Shown: positions 6,879 to 15,562 of the stretch, one piece after another | Numbering within the stretch: the stretch's first letter is position 1 | How the letters are laid out: each line of letters begins with the position of its first letter | DNA from: an uncultured Methylococcaceae bacterium | Lineage (GTDB): Bacteria; Pseudomonadota; Gammaproteobacteria; Methylococcales; Methylomonadaceae | Length of the DNA stretch: 37,755 bases | Assembly: GCA_913056195.1 (NCBI GenBank) | Contig: CAJXMF010000027.1 | Location: forward strand, 1 to 37,755 | Reading direction: 5' to 3' | The notes under the pieces: generated by a model | What the model was told of the DNA's origin: nothing | The model's database searches: none | The model's input: the letters and a program-made list of their open reading frames with translations, nothing else | Program-made: the position numbers and the translations under genes

Positions 6879-7895
6879 ATGGCTATTATAAACAGTATCA
6901 AACATCAATTACGATCCGTTATTCACTGGGATAATCCAGATCCAAACCTGATTTTCAGCCAATGGACCGAAAATGGCGATGAAATCAAAAATGCATCGAA
7001 GCTTATCGTTGGCCCCGGCCAGGGATGCATTTTTGTGTATGAAGGCCAGGTTAAAGCGATCATTGAAGAAGAATGCTTGCTTGACCTTGAAACGGCAAAT
7101 ATCCCATTCTGGACCACCATCAAAAAATTCATGCAATTTTTTGAGAGTGAACATAAGGTCGGTATTTATTTTTATCGAACAACCAAGTTTCTGGATCAAA
7201 AATGGGGCACCACTTCGCCGGTCAAATATGAAGACCCCAAATATCAATTCCCGGTCGGTTTAAAAGCCTATGGCAATTACAGCTACCGGGTCTATGACGC
7301 CAGAGACTTTTTCACTCAGGTTGTCGGTGGACAATCGGTATTCCTGGCCGAAGATTTTCGTCGTACCCTGTCGGCTCGAATCATTCATACGATTTCCGAT
7401 TATCTTGCCGAAAGCCGGTACAGCTATGCCGAAATCGACAGCAAGCGGGAGGAAATTGCCCGTGGCATTTCCATCAAATTATCCATCGCCTTTCGTAAAC
7501 TCGGTTTTGACATTACCGACTTTCGCATCGAAGGCACAGAATTTGATGAACCGACCCAACAAAGAATTAACCGAATTGCTGATTTAATCGCCGAGTCACA
7601 CGCCGCTGAAGCCGCCGGTTTAGACTACACTCGCCTGCAACAATTAGAAGCGATGCGCGAAGCCGCCCGCAATGAAGGTGGCGGAGCAGGGCTTGGCATG
7701 GGCATGGGCGCCGGTATCGGCCTGGGCCAAAGCATGGCACAATCGCTCAATGACCAGAGTCAACAAACGCCAGTAACTCCGCCGGAGAATGATCCGATGA
7801 CTAAATTGACACAACTGAAAAAACTGTTTGAAGCCGATTTAATCTCTGAAGATGAATATCGCGCCAAAAAACAGGATATTCTGGATAGCTTATAA
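6879..7895 (+). CDS. SPFH-domain protein (virion-core-protein-like) with C-terminal SHOCT motif
   Basis: The product has 338 residues. It starts at an ATG with GGAG upstream. Residues about 40-240 carry an SPFH/band-7-like fold of the type annotated as 'virion core protein (lumpy skin disease virus)-like' or YdjI. Examples are VGPGQGCIFVYEGQV, the FPVGLKAYGNYSYRVYD segment and a long helix ending QQRINRIADLIAESHAAEA. A glycine/methionine-rich linker (about 265-290) follows. The last 35 residues, MTKLTQLKKLFEADLISEDEYRAKK, form a SHOCT motif, used for oligomerisation. No membrane segment is evident. The downstream zinc-ribbon gene begins at the next nucleotide, so the two are translationally coupled. 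The cellular role of this family is unsettled. Confidence 0.85.
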   Translation: MAIINSIKHQLRSVIHWDNPDPNLIFSQWTENGDEIKNASKLIVGPGQGCIFVYEGQVKAIIEEECLLDLETANIPFWTTIKKFMQFFESEHKVGIYFYRTTKFLDQKWGTTSPVKYEDPKYQFPVGLKAYGNYSYRVYDARDFFTQVVGGQSVFLAEDFRRTLSARIIHTISDYLAESRYSYAEIDSKREEIARGISIKLSIAFRKLGFDITDFRIEGTEFDEPTQQRINRIADLIAESHAAEAAGLDYTRLQQLEAMREAARNEGGGAGLGMGMGAGIGLGQSMAQSLNDQSQQTPVTPPENDPMTKLTQLKKLFEADLISEDEYRAKKQDILDSL

Positions 7896-8552
7896 ATGCG
7901 CCGTTGCCATGCCTGCTCTGCACCACTCAATGCCAACAGCAATATTTGTCAATATTGCGGCGTGCGTAATGATATCGATTTGCATGGCAAAATAGATTTT
8001 AGCGTGCAAGAAGACATTTCGAATCGTGTGTGTCCACATTGCATGATTCCATTAAAGACGATTAATCTTTATACCGATGGCAGCCTACAAATCGAACGCT
8101 GTCAAAAATGCTATGGTCTGTTCTTTGACCCGGGCGAAATAGAGACTGTGCTGAACAACAGCGTTTCTGACGCCAACACCATTCATCGAAACCTGTTAAC
8201 CACCATCAATCGGGAACGCTCACAACATTGGCAAAAAGTTCGCTATCTGAAATGCCCGGTGTGTCAACAGTTTATGCGCAGGCTCAACTATGGTCACCGT
8301 AGCGGCGTCGTGATAGACCAATGTAAAGCGCATGGCATATGGCTGGATAATGGTGAAATCAGCCACCTGATGGAATGGAAAAAAGCCGGTGGCCAGAGAC
8401 TGCATGAGAAAAAACAGGCCCAAATAAAACGTCAGGGATCACGACCAAAACCAAACCAGGCTTATGATGAAACCTCTGAAGATTTCATTCACACAGATGA
8501 TGACAATTTACTAGAGACTGTCGCTCGCTTGATCTTCCGACTTCTGCGCTAA
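7896..8552 (+). CDS. Zinc-ribbon (zf-TFIIB-like) protein
   Basis: The product has 218 residues with three cysteine-rich zinc ribbons. One is at the extreme N-terminus (CHAC then CQYC). The second is CPHC to CQKC followed by LFFDPGEIE. The third is CPVC then C-K-A-H-G-I-W-L-D-N-G-E-I. The last two match the zf-TFIIB pattern (CPxC, about 20 residues, CxxCxGxWLDxGE). The C-terminus is acidic and polar, ending in a short hydrophobic helix. The ATG directly follows the TAA of the SPFH gene. A function in complex with the SPFH partner is inferred from coupling. The last 42 nt overlap the 3' end of the opposite DUF1289 gene. Confidence 0.8.
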   Translation: MRRCHACSAPLNANSNICQYCGVRNDIDLHGKIDFSVQEDISNRVCPHCMIPLKTINLYTDGSLQIERCQKCYGLFFDPGEIETVLNNSVSDANTIHRNLLTTINRERSQHWQKVRYLKCPVCQQFMRRLNYGHRSGVVIDQCKAHGIWLDNGEISHLMEWKKAGGQRLHEKKQAQIKRQGSRPKPNQAYDETSEDFIHTDDDNLLETVARLIFRLLR

Positions 8553-8753
8553 CTCAGCCAGAAATTTTTCCTTGCGAGCCTTGCGTTGCGCCATATTTTC
8601 ACGATACTGCTCACGGGTTTTCGCATCTGCGCTCAACCAACCGGTGATTTCATCCAGATGGCGATAACAGCCCAAACAGATATCCTCAGTGTCCAGACAA
8701 CAATTCCCCACACACGGCGATTCAACGCTATCAAATGTAAATTCGTCAGCCAT
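8511..8753 (-). CDS. DUF1289 family protein
   Basis: The product is a small protein of 80 residues. The motif SPCVGNCCLDTEDICLGCYR, followed by HLDEITGWLSAD, is the diagnostic cysteine pattern of DUF1289 (CxxxCxxxxxxxCxGCxRxxxEIxxW). The second half is charged and helical. The cysteines suggest metal binding, but the function is unknown. It is convergent with the zinc-ribbon gene and overlaps its 3' end by 42 nt. Confidence 0.88.
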   Translation of the reverse strand: MADEFTFDSVESPCVGNCCLDTEDICLGCYRHLDEITGWLSADAKTREQYRENMAQRKARKEKFLAELAQKSEDQASDSL

Positions 8754-8830
8754 TTTCTTATTGTTAGTATCTAAGTTAAGTGTACCCGTAGAACTCCCAT
8801 TTTACCCTAACACCCTGACTATGCCAACTT

Positions 8831-9346
8831 TTAATACGGACTGACGCGTACAATAACGCCAAACTGCGGATGATCCAGATAATGAATTTCATTCAATTTG
8901 AATCGCCGTTTCTCTTTCAGATGATAAATCAAATCACCCTCCGGCTGGTACTCAAAATCGGCAATCAAATGTAATAAATTGCCGCGCTGCACCCTGAAAA
9001 AACCATCAATACCGCGTCCTGCATTGTGTATTCTGACCGCCGTTCCCAGTCGATTGGCGCCAATCCGTTGAACCCAGGCCACATGCACTAAGGGCCGGTA
9101 CTCGGAACTCGCTTGCAAGCGCCGCCAAATCCCGGTCAGGCTTTTTCCGGCGGCAGAATACACGTCTAAGGCCTGCAGCGCCTGTGGCCATTGAATTTGG
9201 CTCTGATACTGATCGAACACTTCATTCGTTGCACTCTGTTGCGAAAATACGATCAATTCGATTTTATAGCGGCGCCCTTCAGCGAAACTCTGCCCCGATA
9301 TCAGGCATAATACACTCAGCAATATGCCATATTTTATCTTTGTCAT
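8831..9346 (-). CDS. csiV: CsiV family protein
   Basis: The product has 171 residues with an N-terminal signal peptide (LLSVLCLISGQSFA, cleavage after about residue 22), so it is exported. YKIELIVFSQ near the mature start and the C-terminal FKLNEIHYLDHPQFGVIVRV pattern match the CsiV/PF10972 family, first described in Shewanella as a peptidoglycan-binding inhibitor-type factor. The ATG overlaps the stop of mfd (TGATG), the usual mfd-csiV arrangement in gammaproteobacteria. Confidence 0.85.
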   Translation of the reverse strand: MTKIKYGILLSVLCLISGQSFAEGRRYKIELIVFSQQSATNEVFDQYQSQIQWPQALQALDVYSAAGKSLTGIWRRLQASSEYRPLVHVAWVQRIGANRLGTAVRIHNAGRGIDGFFRVQRGNLLHLIADFEYQPEGDLIYHLKEKRRFKLNEIHYLDHPQFGVIVRVSPY

Positions 9347-12300
9347 CAGGCCGCCTCCAGCGCCAATGTGGTTAATAATTCTTGTAAAAATGCCAGCCGT
9401 TCTTCCACCGTTTCCAGGGATTTACTAAACTTCAGCTTGTCTGCGCCATCGAAGCTATAAATCTGCTTTTGCGTCTGAATCAGTTCAATCAGCTTGTCGG
9501 TGTTAATCTTTGGCTGTTCAGTAAAAATAATGCGCCCTCCAGCCACATGCGCTTCCAGTTTTTTAATGCCCATGTGTTCGGCCTGCTGTTTTAATTCGGT
9601 AATGCTGAACAAAACCTTAACCGGCTCGGGCAATAAACCGAAACGGTCGATCATTTCCACCTGCAAAGCACGGAGCTCGTCATAATTGTCAGCATTGGCG
9701 ATGCGTTTATACAAAACCAGTCGTGCATGAATATCCGGCAGATAATCTTCCGGTATCAGGGCGGCTGCCTGGACATCCACTTCCGGCCCGGTATCCAATG
9801 ACGTATTCAACGCCGGCTGCTCACCCGATTTAAGGGCATCAATCGCACGTTCCAGCAATTCGGTGTACAAGGTAAAGCCGATTTCCTGGATTTGTCCGCT
9901 TTGATCTTCACCCAATAATTCGCCTGCACCACGAATTTCCATATCATGTGACGACAGCATAAACCCTGCGCCCAATTCACCTGAGGCCGCCACCGCTTCC
10001 AGCCGTTTTTTTGCATCCTTGCTCATCAGCGTTTGCGGCGGCACGATCAAATAGGCGTATGCGCGGTGGTGCGAGCGACCAACACGTCCCCGTAATTGAT
10101 GTAATTGCGCCAGCCCCAGCTTGTCGGCACGATTGATGATGATGGTATTGGCGCTGGGAATATCAATGCCACTTTCGATAATGGTGGTGCTGATGAGAAG
10201 ATTGAAGCGTTGATGATAAAAATCCAGCATAATCTGCTCCAAATCACGCTCCGGCATCTGGCCGTGAGCAATCTGAATACGCGCTTCGGGAACCAGCCGC
10301 GCCAACTCTCGTGCCATTTTATCCATGCTTTTCACATCATTATGTAAAAAGAACACCTGTCCACCGCGCTTGATTTCACGCTGACAGGCTTCCTGAATCT
10401 GGGCATCCACCCATTCAGAAATAAAGGTTTTGATGACATGTCGATTCGGCGGCGGCGTCGCGATAATGGAAATATCGCGCAATCCTGACATCGCCATATT
10501 CAAGGTTCTCGGTATCGGCGTCGCCGTCAGGGTCAGCAAATCCAGCTCATGCCGCAGTTTCTTGAAATACTCTTTCTGACGCACGCCAAAGCGATGCTCC
10601 TCATCGATAATCACCAACCCCAGTTGTTTATAGTGAATGTCTTTAGACAATAATTTATGCGTCCCAATGACAATATCGACCTGGCCTTGCGCTAATTCTT
10701 CGACAATATTTTTTTGCTGTTTAGCCGTGTTAAAACGCGACAGCACCTCGATTCTGACCGGCCAATCGGCAAAACGGTCACGAAAATTCTGAAAATGCTG
10801 TTGTGCCAGCAGTGTCGTCGGCACCAGAACCGCTACCTGTTTACCCGCTTGTACGGCCACAAACGCCGCCCGCATGGCCACTTCGGTTTTCCCAAAACCG
10901 ACATCGCCGCAGACCACACGATCCATCGGCTTCGTCGAACGCATATCCGCCAGAATAGCGTCGATAGCCGATTGCTGATCGGGCGTCTCCTCAAACGGGA
11001 AAGCACCAGCAAAAGCCTGGTATTCAGCATCATCCACATCAAACACATGACCTTCGCGGGCCGCACGCTGGGCGTGAATATCCAACAGTTCTGCAGCCAC
11101 ATCACGCGCTTTCTCTAACGCTCTTTTCTTGGCTTTACTCCACTGATCCGTGCCCAGGCGATGTAACGGAGCGTTTTCGGCACTGACACCACTGTAGCGG
11201 CCAATCAGATGCAAGGATGAAACCGGCACATACAGCTTGTCATCATTGGCGTATTTCAAGCTTAGAAATTCGGCTTCAATACCGCCCACAGTCAAGGTCT
11301 GCAAGCCCATATAGCGGCCAACGCCATATTCCTGATGAACCACCGGCGAGCCGATAATCAATTCATTCAGGTTATTAAAGACGTTTTCCAGCGTTTTAGC
11401 GGCCGACTGACGCCGCCTGCGACGTTGCTGAACCTTACCCCCATTTAACTGGGTTTCGGTAATAATGGCGATACCGGCCTGCGGTAAGCGCAGCCCCTCA
11501 TCCAGCGATGCCACGACAATCGACAAGGCCGCATCGGTGTGAATAAAATCCTGCCAATCCGCAACTGGCTTAAGTGTGATTTTATAACGCTTTAACTTGT
11601 CGATCAGACCTTCCCTGTGGCCTGCCGTTTCAGCGACAAATAAAATTTTGCCCTCAAAACCTTCGGCAAACTGACGCAAATGCTGAGCAGGCTCTTTCAG
11701 ACGGGTATCAATGGCTAAATCGGGCAAGGCCTGGCAATTAAAATTGATGCCGTTGTCACACTTATGCGTCAGAATCAGTCGATAAAATAGCGTTAACTGC
11801 TGCTGCAGTTGTTCGGGATTAAGAAACAGGGTTTCCGGCGGCAACAATGGCCGATGGGCGTCATATTTTCGCTGCTGGTAGCGTTCATCTGCTTCATGCC
11901 AAAACGCCTCCGACGCGCCTTGAAAAGCATCGGGCAGGGCCAGTACGGTATCGTCGGGTAAATAATCGAATAACGTTTCGGTTTTATCCACAAATAAGGG
12001 CAGATAATATTCGATACCGCCCGGGGCGACCGCCTTGCTGACATCCTGATAAATCGGATTTTTTTCTGACGTTTCGGGAAAGGTCTCCCGAAAAGCGCGC
12101 CGAAACTGTTTAATGGCTTCGTCGGTAAATGGGAATTCAAAGGCCGGAAACAGTTCAACCCGGTCAATTTTTTCAATACTGCGCTGCGTTTCCGCATCAA
12201 AGCTGCGAATGGTGTCGATGTCATCATCCAACAAATCCAGGCGGTACGGTTGCTTGCTACCCATCGGAAAAATATCGACGACCGACCCACGTATCGCAAA

Positions 12301-12795
12301 TTCACCATGCTGATAAACCTGAGAAACCCGTTGATAGCCTACCGCCTCCAGTTTCAGACGATTTAATTCCAGGTCAAACTGGGCGCCGGATTCCAGCACA
12401 AAACTATTCGCCAGCACATGCTCACGCGGCGCCAGCCGATGCATTAAGGTGGAAACTGAAACAACTAGCGCCCCTTGCTTGGTCGCCGGTAACAAGGCAA
12501 GCGTCCGCAGGCGTTCGGAAACAATTTCCGGCAACGGCGAAAACACATCATAAGGCAGTGTTTCCCAGTCGGGAAAATGTAAAATCGGAAAGGCCTGACC
12601 CAGAAAAAATGCCAGCTCATGCTCTAATCGTAATGCCGTTTGGGTATCAGGCGTCACAATCACAAACAGGCGCTGATTTTGCTGAATCGCCGTTGCCAAC
12701 GCTAAAGCATCGCCACAGCCTTCAAGCCCGTACCAATAGTTCGCCTGTGTTTTGTTGTCCGGCAGTACCGGAAGCATTAAGGAAGAATCAGCCAT
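9346..12795 (-). CDS. mfd: Transcription-repair coupling factor Mfd
   Basis: The product has 1149 residues, full length for Mfd (E. coli 1148). The order is a UvrB-like N-terminal module that recruits UvrA, an RNA-polymerase-interaction domain around residue 480 (VVHQEYGVGRYMGLQTL), and a RecG-like translocase. The translocase has the P-loop GDVGFGKTEVA near residue 629, DEEH near 728 and a QLRGRVGRS helicase motif, followed by a C-terminal TRCF domain. It removes RNA polymerase stalled at DNA damage and brings in UvrABC. All helicase motifs look intact. The Shine-Dalgarno sequence is weak. AlkB lies 30 nt upstream, so a DNA-repair pair may share transcription. Confidence 0.97.
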   Translation of the reverse strand: MADSSLMLPVLPDNKTQANYWYGLEGCGDALALATAIQQNQRLFVIVTPDTQTALRLEHELAFFLGQAFPILHFPDWETLPYDVFSPLPEIVSERLRTLALLPATKQGALVVSVSTLMHRLAPREHVLANSFVLESGAQFDLELNRLKLEAVGYQRVSQVYQHGEFAIRGSVVDIFPMGSKQPYRLDLLDDDIDTIRSFDAETQRSIEKIDRVELFPAFEFPFTDEAIKQFRRAFRETFPETSEKNPIYQDVSKAVAPGGIEYYLPLFVDKTETLFDYLPDDTVLALPDAFQGASEAFWHEADERYQQRKYDAHRPLLPPETLFLNPEQLQQQLTLFYRLILTHKCDNGINFNCQALPDLAIDTRLKEPAQHLRQFAEGFEGKILFVAETAGHREGLIDKLKRYKITLKPVADWQDFIHTDAALSIVVASLDEGLRLPQAGIAIITETQLNGGKVQQRRRRRQSAAKTLENVFNNLNELIIGSPVVHQEYGVGRYMGLQTLTVGGIEAEFLSLKYANDDKLYVPVSSLHLIGRYSGVSAENAPLHRLGTDQWSKAKKRALEKARDVAAELLDIHAQRAAREGHVFDVDDAEYQAFAGAFPFEETPDQQSAIDAILADMRSTKPMDRVVCGDVGFGKTEVAMRAAFVAVQAGKQVAVLVPTTLLAQQHFQNFRDRFADWPVRIEVLSRFNTAKQQKNIVEELAQGQVDIVIGTHKLLSKDIHYKQLGLVIIDEEHRFGVRQKEYFKKLRHELDLLTLTATPIPRTLNMAMSGLRDISIIATPPPNRHVIKTFISEWVDAQIQEACQREIKRGGQVFFLHNDVKSMDKMARELARLVPEARIQIAHGQMPERDLEQIMLDFYHQRFNLLISTTIIESGIDIPSANTIIINRADKLGLAQLHQLRGRVGRSHHRAYAYLIVPPQTLMSKDAKKRLEAVAASGELGAGFMLSSHDMEIRGAGELLGEDQSGQIQEIGFTLYTELLERAIDALKSGEQPALNTSLDTGPEVDVQAAALIPEDYLPDIHARLVLYKRIANADNYDELRALQVEMIDRFGLLPEPVKVLFSITELKQQAEHMGIKKLEAHVAGGRIIFTEQPKINTDKLIELIQTQKQIYSFDGADKLKFSKSLETVEERLAFLQELLTTLALEAA

Positions 12796-12825
12796 AACAT
12801 CGCAAAAATTTTTAAAAACGGGCCA

Positions 12826-13428
12826 TTATAGCGTTTTATCCTGACTGGACTGAATCTTGCGAAAGGTCAAATTGATACGCGCGGATTTGAGCTTGCGTGT
12901 TTTGGGCAATTCATGCCGCCAATGCTGTTGAATACAACCGGCCATTAACAATAAATCGCCGTTTTCCAGATCAATATCCATTTTCGCACCACGATCGACA
13001 TGTTTAAAACGCAGCGTTCGGCTGGCTCCCAAACTGAGCGACGCAATGACTGGATTCTCACCCAGCTCTTTTTCATCATCGGCATGACACCCCATTGAAT
13101 CCTGACCATTTCGATATAAATTGGCCATAACGCTGTTAAACGAACACTGACAAGCCGCTTCAAGTTCCTGCTTAAATTGTGTCAGTACCGGCAACCAGGG
13201 CGTTGGGCGATGTCTGACGCCTGAATAGCGATAATCAGCGCCCTCATCGCCGTACCAGCACATCAGGCGCGGCACATTGCACCAGCGCCCATAAATAAAC
13301 AAGCGCTCCTGCTGCCAGTCAATCTGTCTCAATAACTGCTGAAAAAGCTGTTGAGCCCGGCTAGTGCCATAGAATGAGCGATACAGATACAGTTCGCCAT
13401 CAAACGGTAACAAATTCTTCAAGGTCAC
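12826..13428 (-). CDS. AlkB-family 2-oxoglutarate/Fe(II) dioxygenase
   Basis: The product has 200 residues, typical for the AlkB/ALKBH2-type family. The iron ligands are H115 and D117 (MGCHAD) and H172 (WRHELPK). The 2-oxoglutarate-binding arginines are in ARINLTFR (R184, R190). SLSLGASRTLRFKH is also characteristic. The family repairs alkylated bases such as 1-methyladenine by oxidative demethylation. Translation starts at a GTG, 10 nt after the stop of the TonB-dependent receptor gene, so it is probably coupled to that operon. It may share a transcript with mfd downstream. Confidence 0.88.
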   Translation of the reverse strand: MTLKNLLPFDGELYLYRSFYGTSRAQQLFQQLLRQIDWQQERLFIYGRWCNVPRLMCWYGDEGADYRYSGVRHRPTPWLPVLTQFKQELEAACQCSFNSVMANLYRNGQDSMGCHADDEKELGENPVIASLSLGASRTLRFKHVDRGAKMDIDLENGDLLLMAGCIQQHWRHELPKTRKLKSARINLTFRKIQSSQDKTL

Positions 13429-13438
13429 AACGCCCGGG

Positions 13439-15562
13439 CTAAAAATTGACCTTCATTTCCAGATAAAAACTTCGAGTGGGAATGGGTAAATAATTCTTAT
13501 AGGCTCGAGTCGATGGATTCTTGCCATGACTGTCGAACAGATTGCGCACCGACCCTGTCACATCAATAAATCCCAAGAGCTTTTTGCCATTCAGCGTAAC
13601 ATCAACCGTTTCATAATCCGACAATGGCTTTCGGCTTCCCTGATTATTGATATACTGATGTCCCGTCCAATGCAACTGCGTCTGAAGCTGCCAATTAGGC
13701 AGAAAATTCCACGCCACGGCGGAATAAAGCAAATGTTCAGGCTGCCAATTGGCACGGCTCTTGGTTGCTATATTGCGCGTTTGCTGCCAGGCATAATTGC
13801 CTCTGAAACGCCAATCCTGAAAAAAACGCCAGTCCCATTCAAGCTCACCACCATAAGCATGGGTGCCAGGCTGATTGACGACCTGATTGATCGTGCCAGT
13901 GGAAAACGCGGCAATCGAATCCTTGGTTTCATAATAAAAAATATTGAATGCCGTCCGCAGGTTTTGCACCGGTCGATAATCCAGCGCCAGTTCAGTGGTT
14001 TCAATTTTCTCAGGCCTCAGCGCCGCATTACCGATAAACAACTGACTGTTTTTCTGATATTGCTCCAGAAAGCTCGGTGCACGAAATGCCTGCCCATACA
14101 GCAACTTTGTGGTCAGCTGCGGGTTAATATCCCAGATCAATGCCGCGCGCGGATTAAACGTACTGCCAAAATCAGAATATTCATCATAACGAATCCCCGC
14201 CGTCAACTGCCAGTCGGTTTCGATTTGCCATTCGTCCTGCAATACGAATGACCAGATATCGCGATGGTGATTTGCCAGAAAGGTATTCGGCGTGCCGGTC
14301 AGGTCGACCAATGCACCACCGACCGGATTAACGCCAACGCCATAATTTCGTTTTTCCCGGGTGGTCATTTCTTCATAGCGATAACCGGCTCTGAACTGGA
14401 ACAAATGCCCGGAAAAGCCCTTATATATCGCGGTAAACCCGACACTGGGGATACGATGTGCAATCTCAAGCATCGTTTCCATCCCATTTGGGAATAACGT
14501 TGGTGTGCCTAATATATAAAAATCTCCATTCGCGTCCAACGGAACTTTGGCTCCCGCCGGGAAGTTGAAAAAATTTGACTGGTTTGTGGTATCCAAATAA
14601 CTCAACTTGGCCTTCAGTTCCCAATCTTCGAAAAAATCTTCGCTGGAAAGCTTCAAATCCGATAAATAACTATTGCCATCAATGCGCCCACGGTTATCCA
14701 GCGCGCCCCCAGCACCTGCCTTTGTGCCCAACCCCACTTCGGCAAATGCCCAGAAATTAAAATCTACATAGCTACGTTGTGCATTCAGGTGCGCATCCCA
14801 GCGCTCCGCTTGAGTCTGCATCGGCCCAGGCGCCAACGAGGCCGCTGTAGAAAACAGCTGATCCATTTTTGTTTGCAGATCTGAAACAATGATGCGGTCT
14901 TTATCGGCATTATTATGCGCATACTGCAATGAGGCCGCGATGTTCCAGCCCAGTATTTGCCCGCTCTGTTGCCCCCAGATGCTTTGGCGGTCAGAATCGC
15001 CACCGCGCGCACCCAACACCGTCCCATCGATATTCCTGGCTTTTTTGGTAATGATATTGACCACACCGGCAAATGCATCAGCACCATATAAGGCAGAACC
15101 CGGCCCGCGAATCACTTCAATTTGCTGTATCGCCTCCACTGGAATTTCCATGCCGGCCATCATGCTGCCTTTGTAAGGCACATTAAAGCGCGTCCCATTC
15201 ATCATAAACAGTACACGGGATCCCGTTTCATTACTGATGCCACGCATGGAATAGATATAGTCATTGGTAACCGGCTGAATAGAAACATACATGCCGGGCA
15301 CTGTTTCGAGCACTTCATGCAAGTCGGTTGCGCCCATAGCGTCGATATCATCGGCGGTAATGACCGTAGTCACCGCGGCCGATCGAAACACTGGCGTTGC
15401 CGTGCCACTGGCGATAGAAACCGGAATGGAGGCCAATTCCGCCGGTGACAAGGCAAACAGATCTTCCGGCACATCGGAACCTGCGTAAGCGTTTACCATG
15501 CCGATAGAAAACATAAAAGTGTTATAGACAAGCTTTTTTGTCAGCTTATTTAAAAATATCAT
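13439..15562 (-). CDS. TonB-dependent outer-membrane receptor
   Basis: The product has 707 residues. A signal peptide ends at about residue 27 (MVNAYA). A plug domain (about 60-175) follows, with VLETVPGMYV and the characteristic IEVIRGPGSALYGADAFAGVVNIITK. A 22-strand barrel makes up the rest, ending with the canonical terminal Phe (KVNF). Such receptors import siderophores, cobalamin, metals or glycans using TonB energy. The substrate cannot be told from the sequence; no adjacent periplasmic permease or siderophore gene is present. The ATG directly abuts the stop of the GGDEF-EAL gene. The setting with YfiR and a c-di-GMP enzyme suggests a signalling role. Confidence 0.93.
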   Translation of the reverse strand: MIFLNKLTKKLVYNTFMFSIGMVNAYAGSDVPEDLFALSPAELASIPVSIASGTATPVFRSAAVTTVITADDIDAMGATDLHEVLETVPGMYVSIQPVTNDYIYSMRGISNETGSRVLFMMNGTRFNVPYKGSMMAGMEIPVEAIQQIEVIRGPGSALYGADAFAGVVNIITKKARNIDGTVLGARGGDSDRQSIWGQQSGQILGWNIAASLQYAHNNADKDRIIVSDLQTKMDQLFSTAASLAPGPMQTQAERWDAHLNAQRSYVDFNFWAFAEVGLGTKAGAGGALDNRGRIDGNSYLSDLKLSSEDFFEDWELKAKLSYLDTTNQSNFFNFPAGAKVPLDANGDFYILGTPTLFPNGMETMLEIAHRIPSVGFTAIYKGFSGHLFQFRAGYRYEEMTTREKRNYGVGVNPVGGALVDLTGTPNTFLANHHRDIWSFVLQDEWQIETDWQLTAGIRYDEYSDFGSTFNPRAALIWDINPQLTTKLLYGQAFRAPSFLEQYQKNSQLFIGNAALRPEKIETTELALDYRPVQNLRTAFNIFYYETKDSIAAFSTGTINQVVNQPGTHAYGGELEWDWRFFQDWRFRGNYAWQQTRNIATKSRANWQPEHLLYSAVAWNFLPNWQLQTQLHWTGHQYINNQGSRKPLSDYETVDVTLNGKKLLGFIDVTGSVRNLFDSHGKNPSTRAYKNYLPIPTRSFYLEMKVNF

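Noticed and set aside
12129..12797. A 222-codon plus-strand frame opposite mfd
   Set aside because: It is antisense to the conserved N-terminus of Mfd, with Pro/His/Arg-rich composition typical of shadow frames.
13526..14251. A 241-codon open frame on the plus strand opposite the TonB receptor
   Set aside because: It lies wholly antisense to a clear receptor gene, has no domain pattern and no ribosome site; it is a shadow frame.
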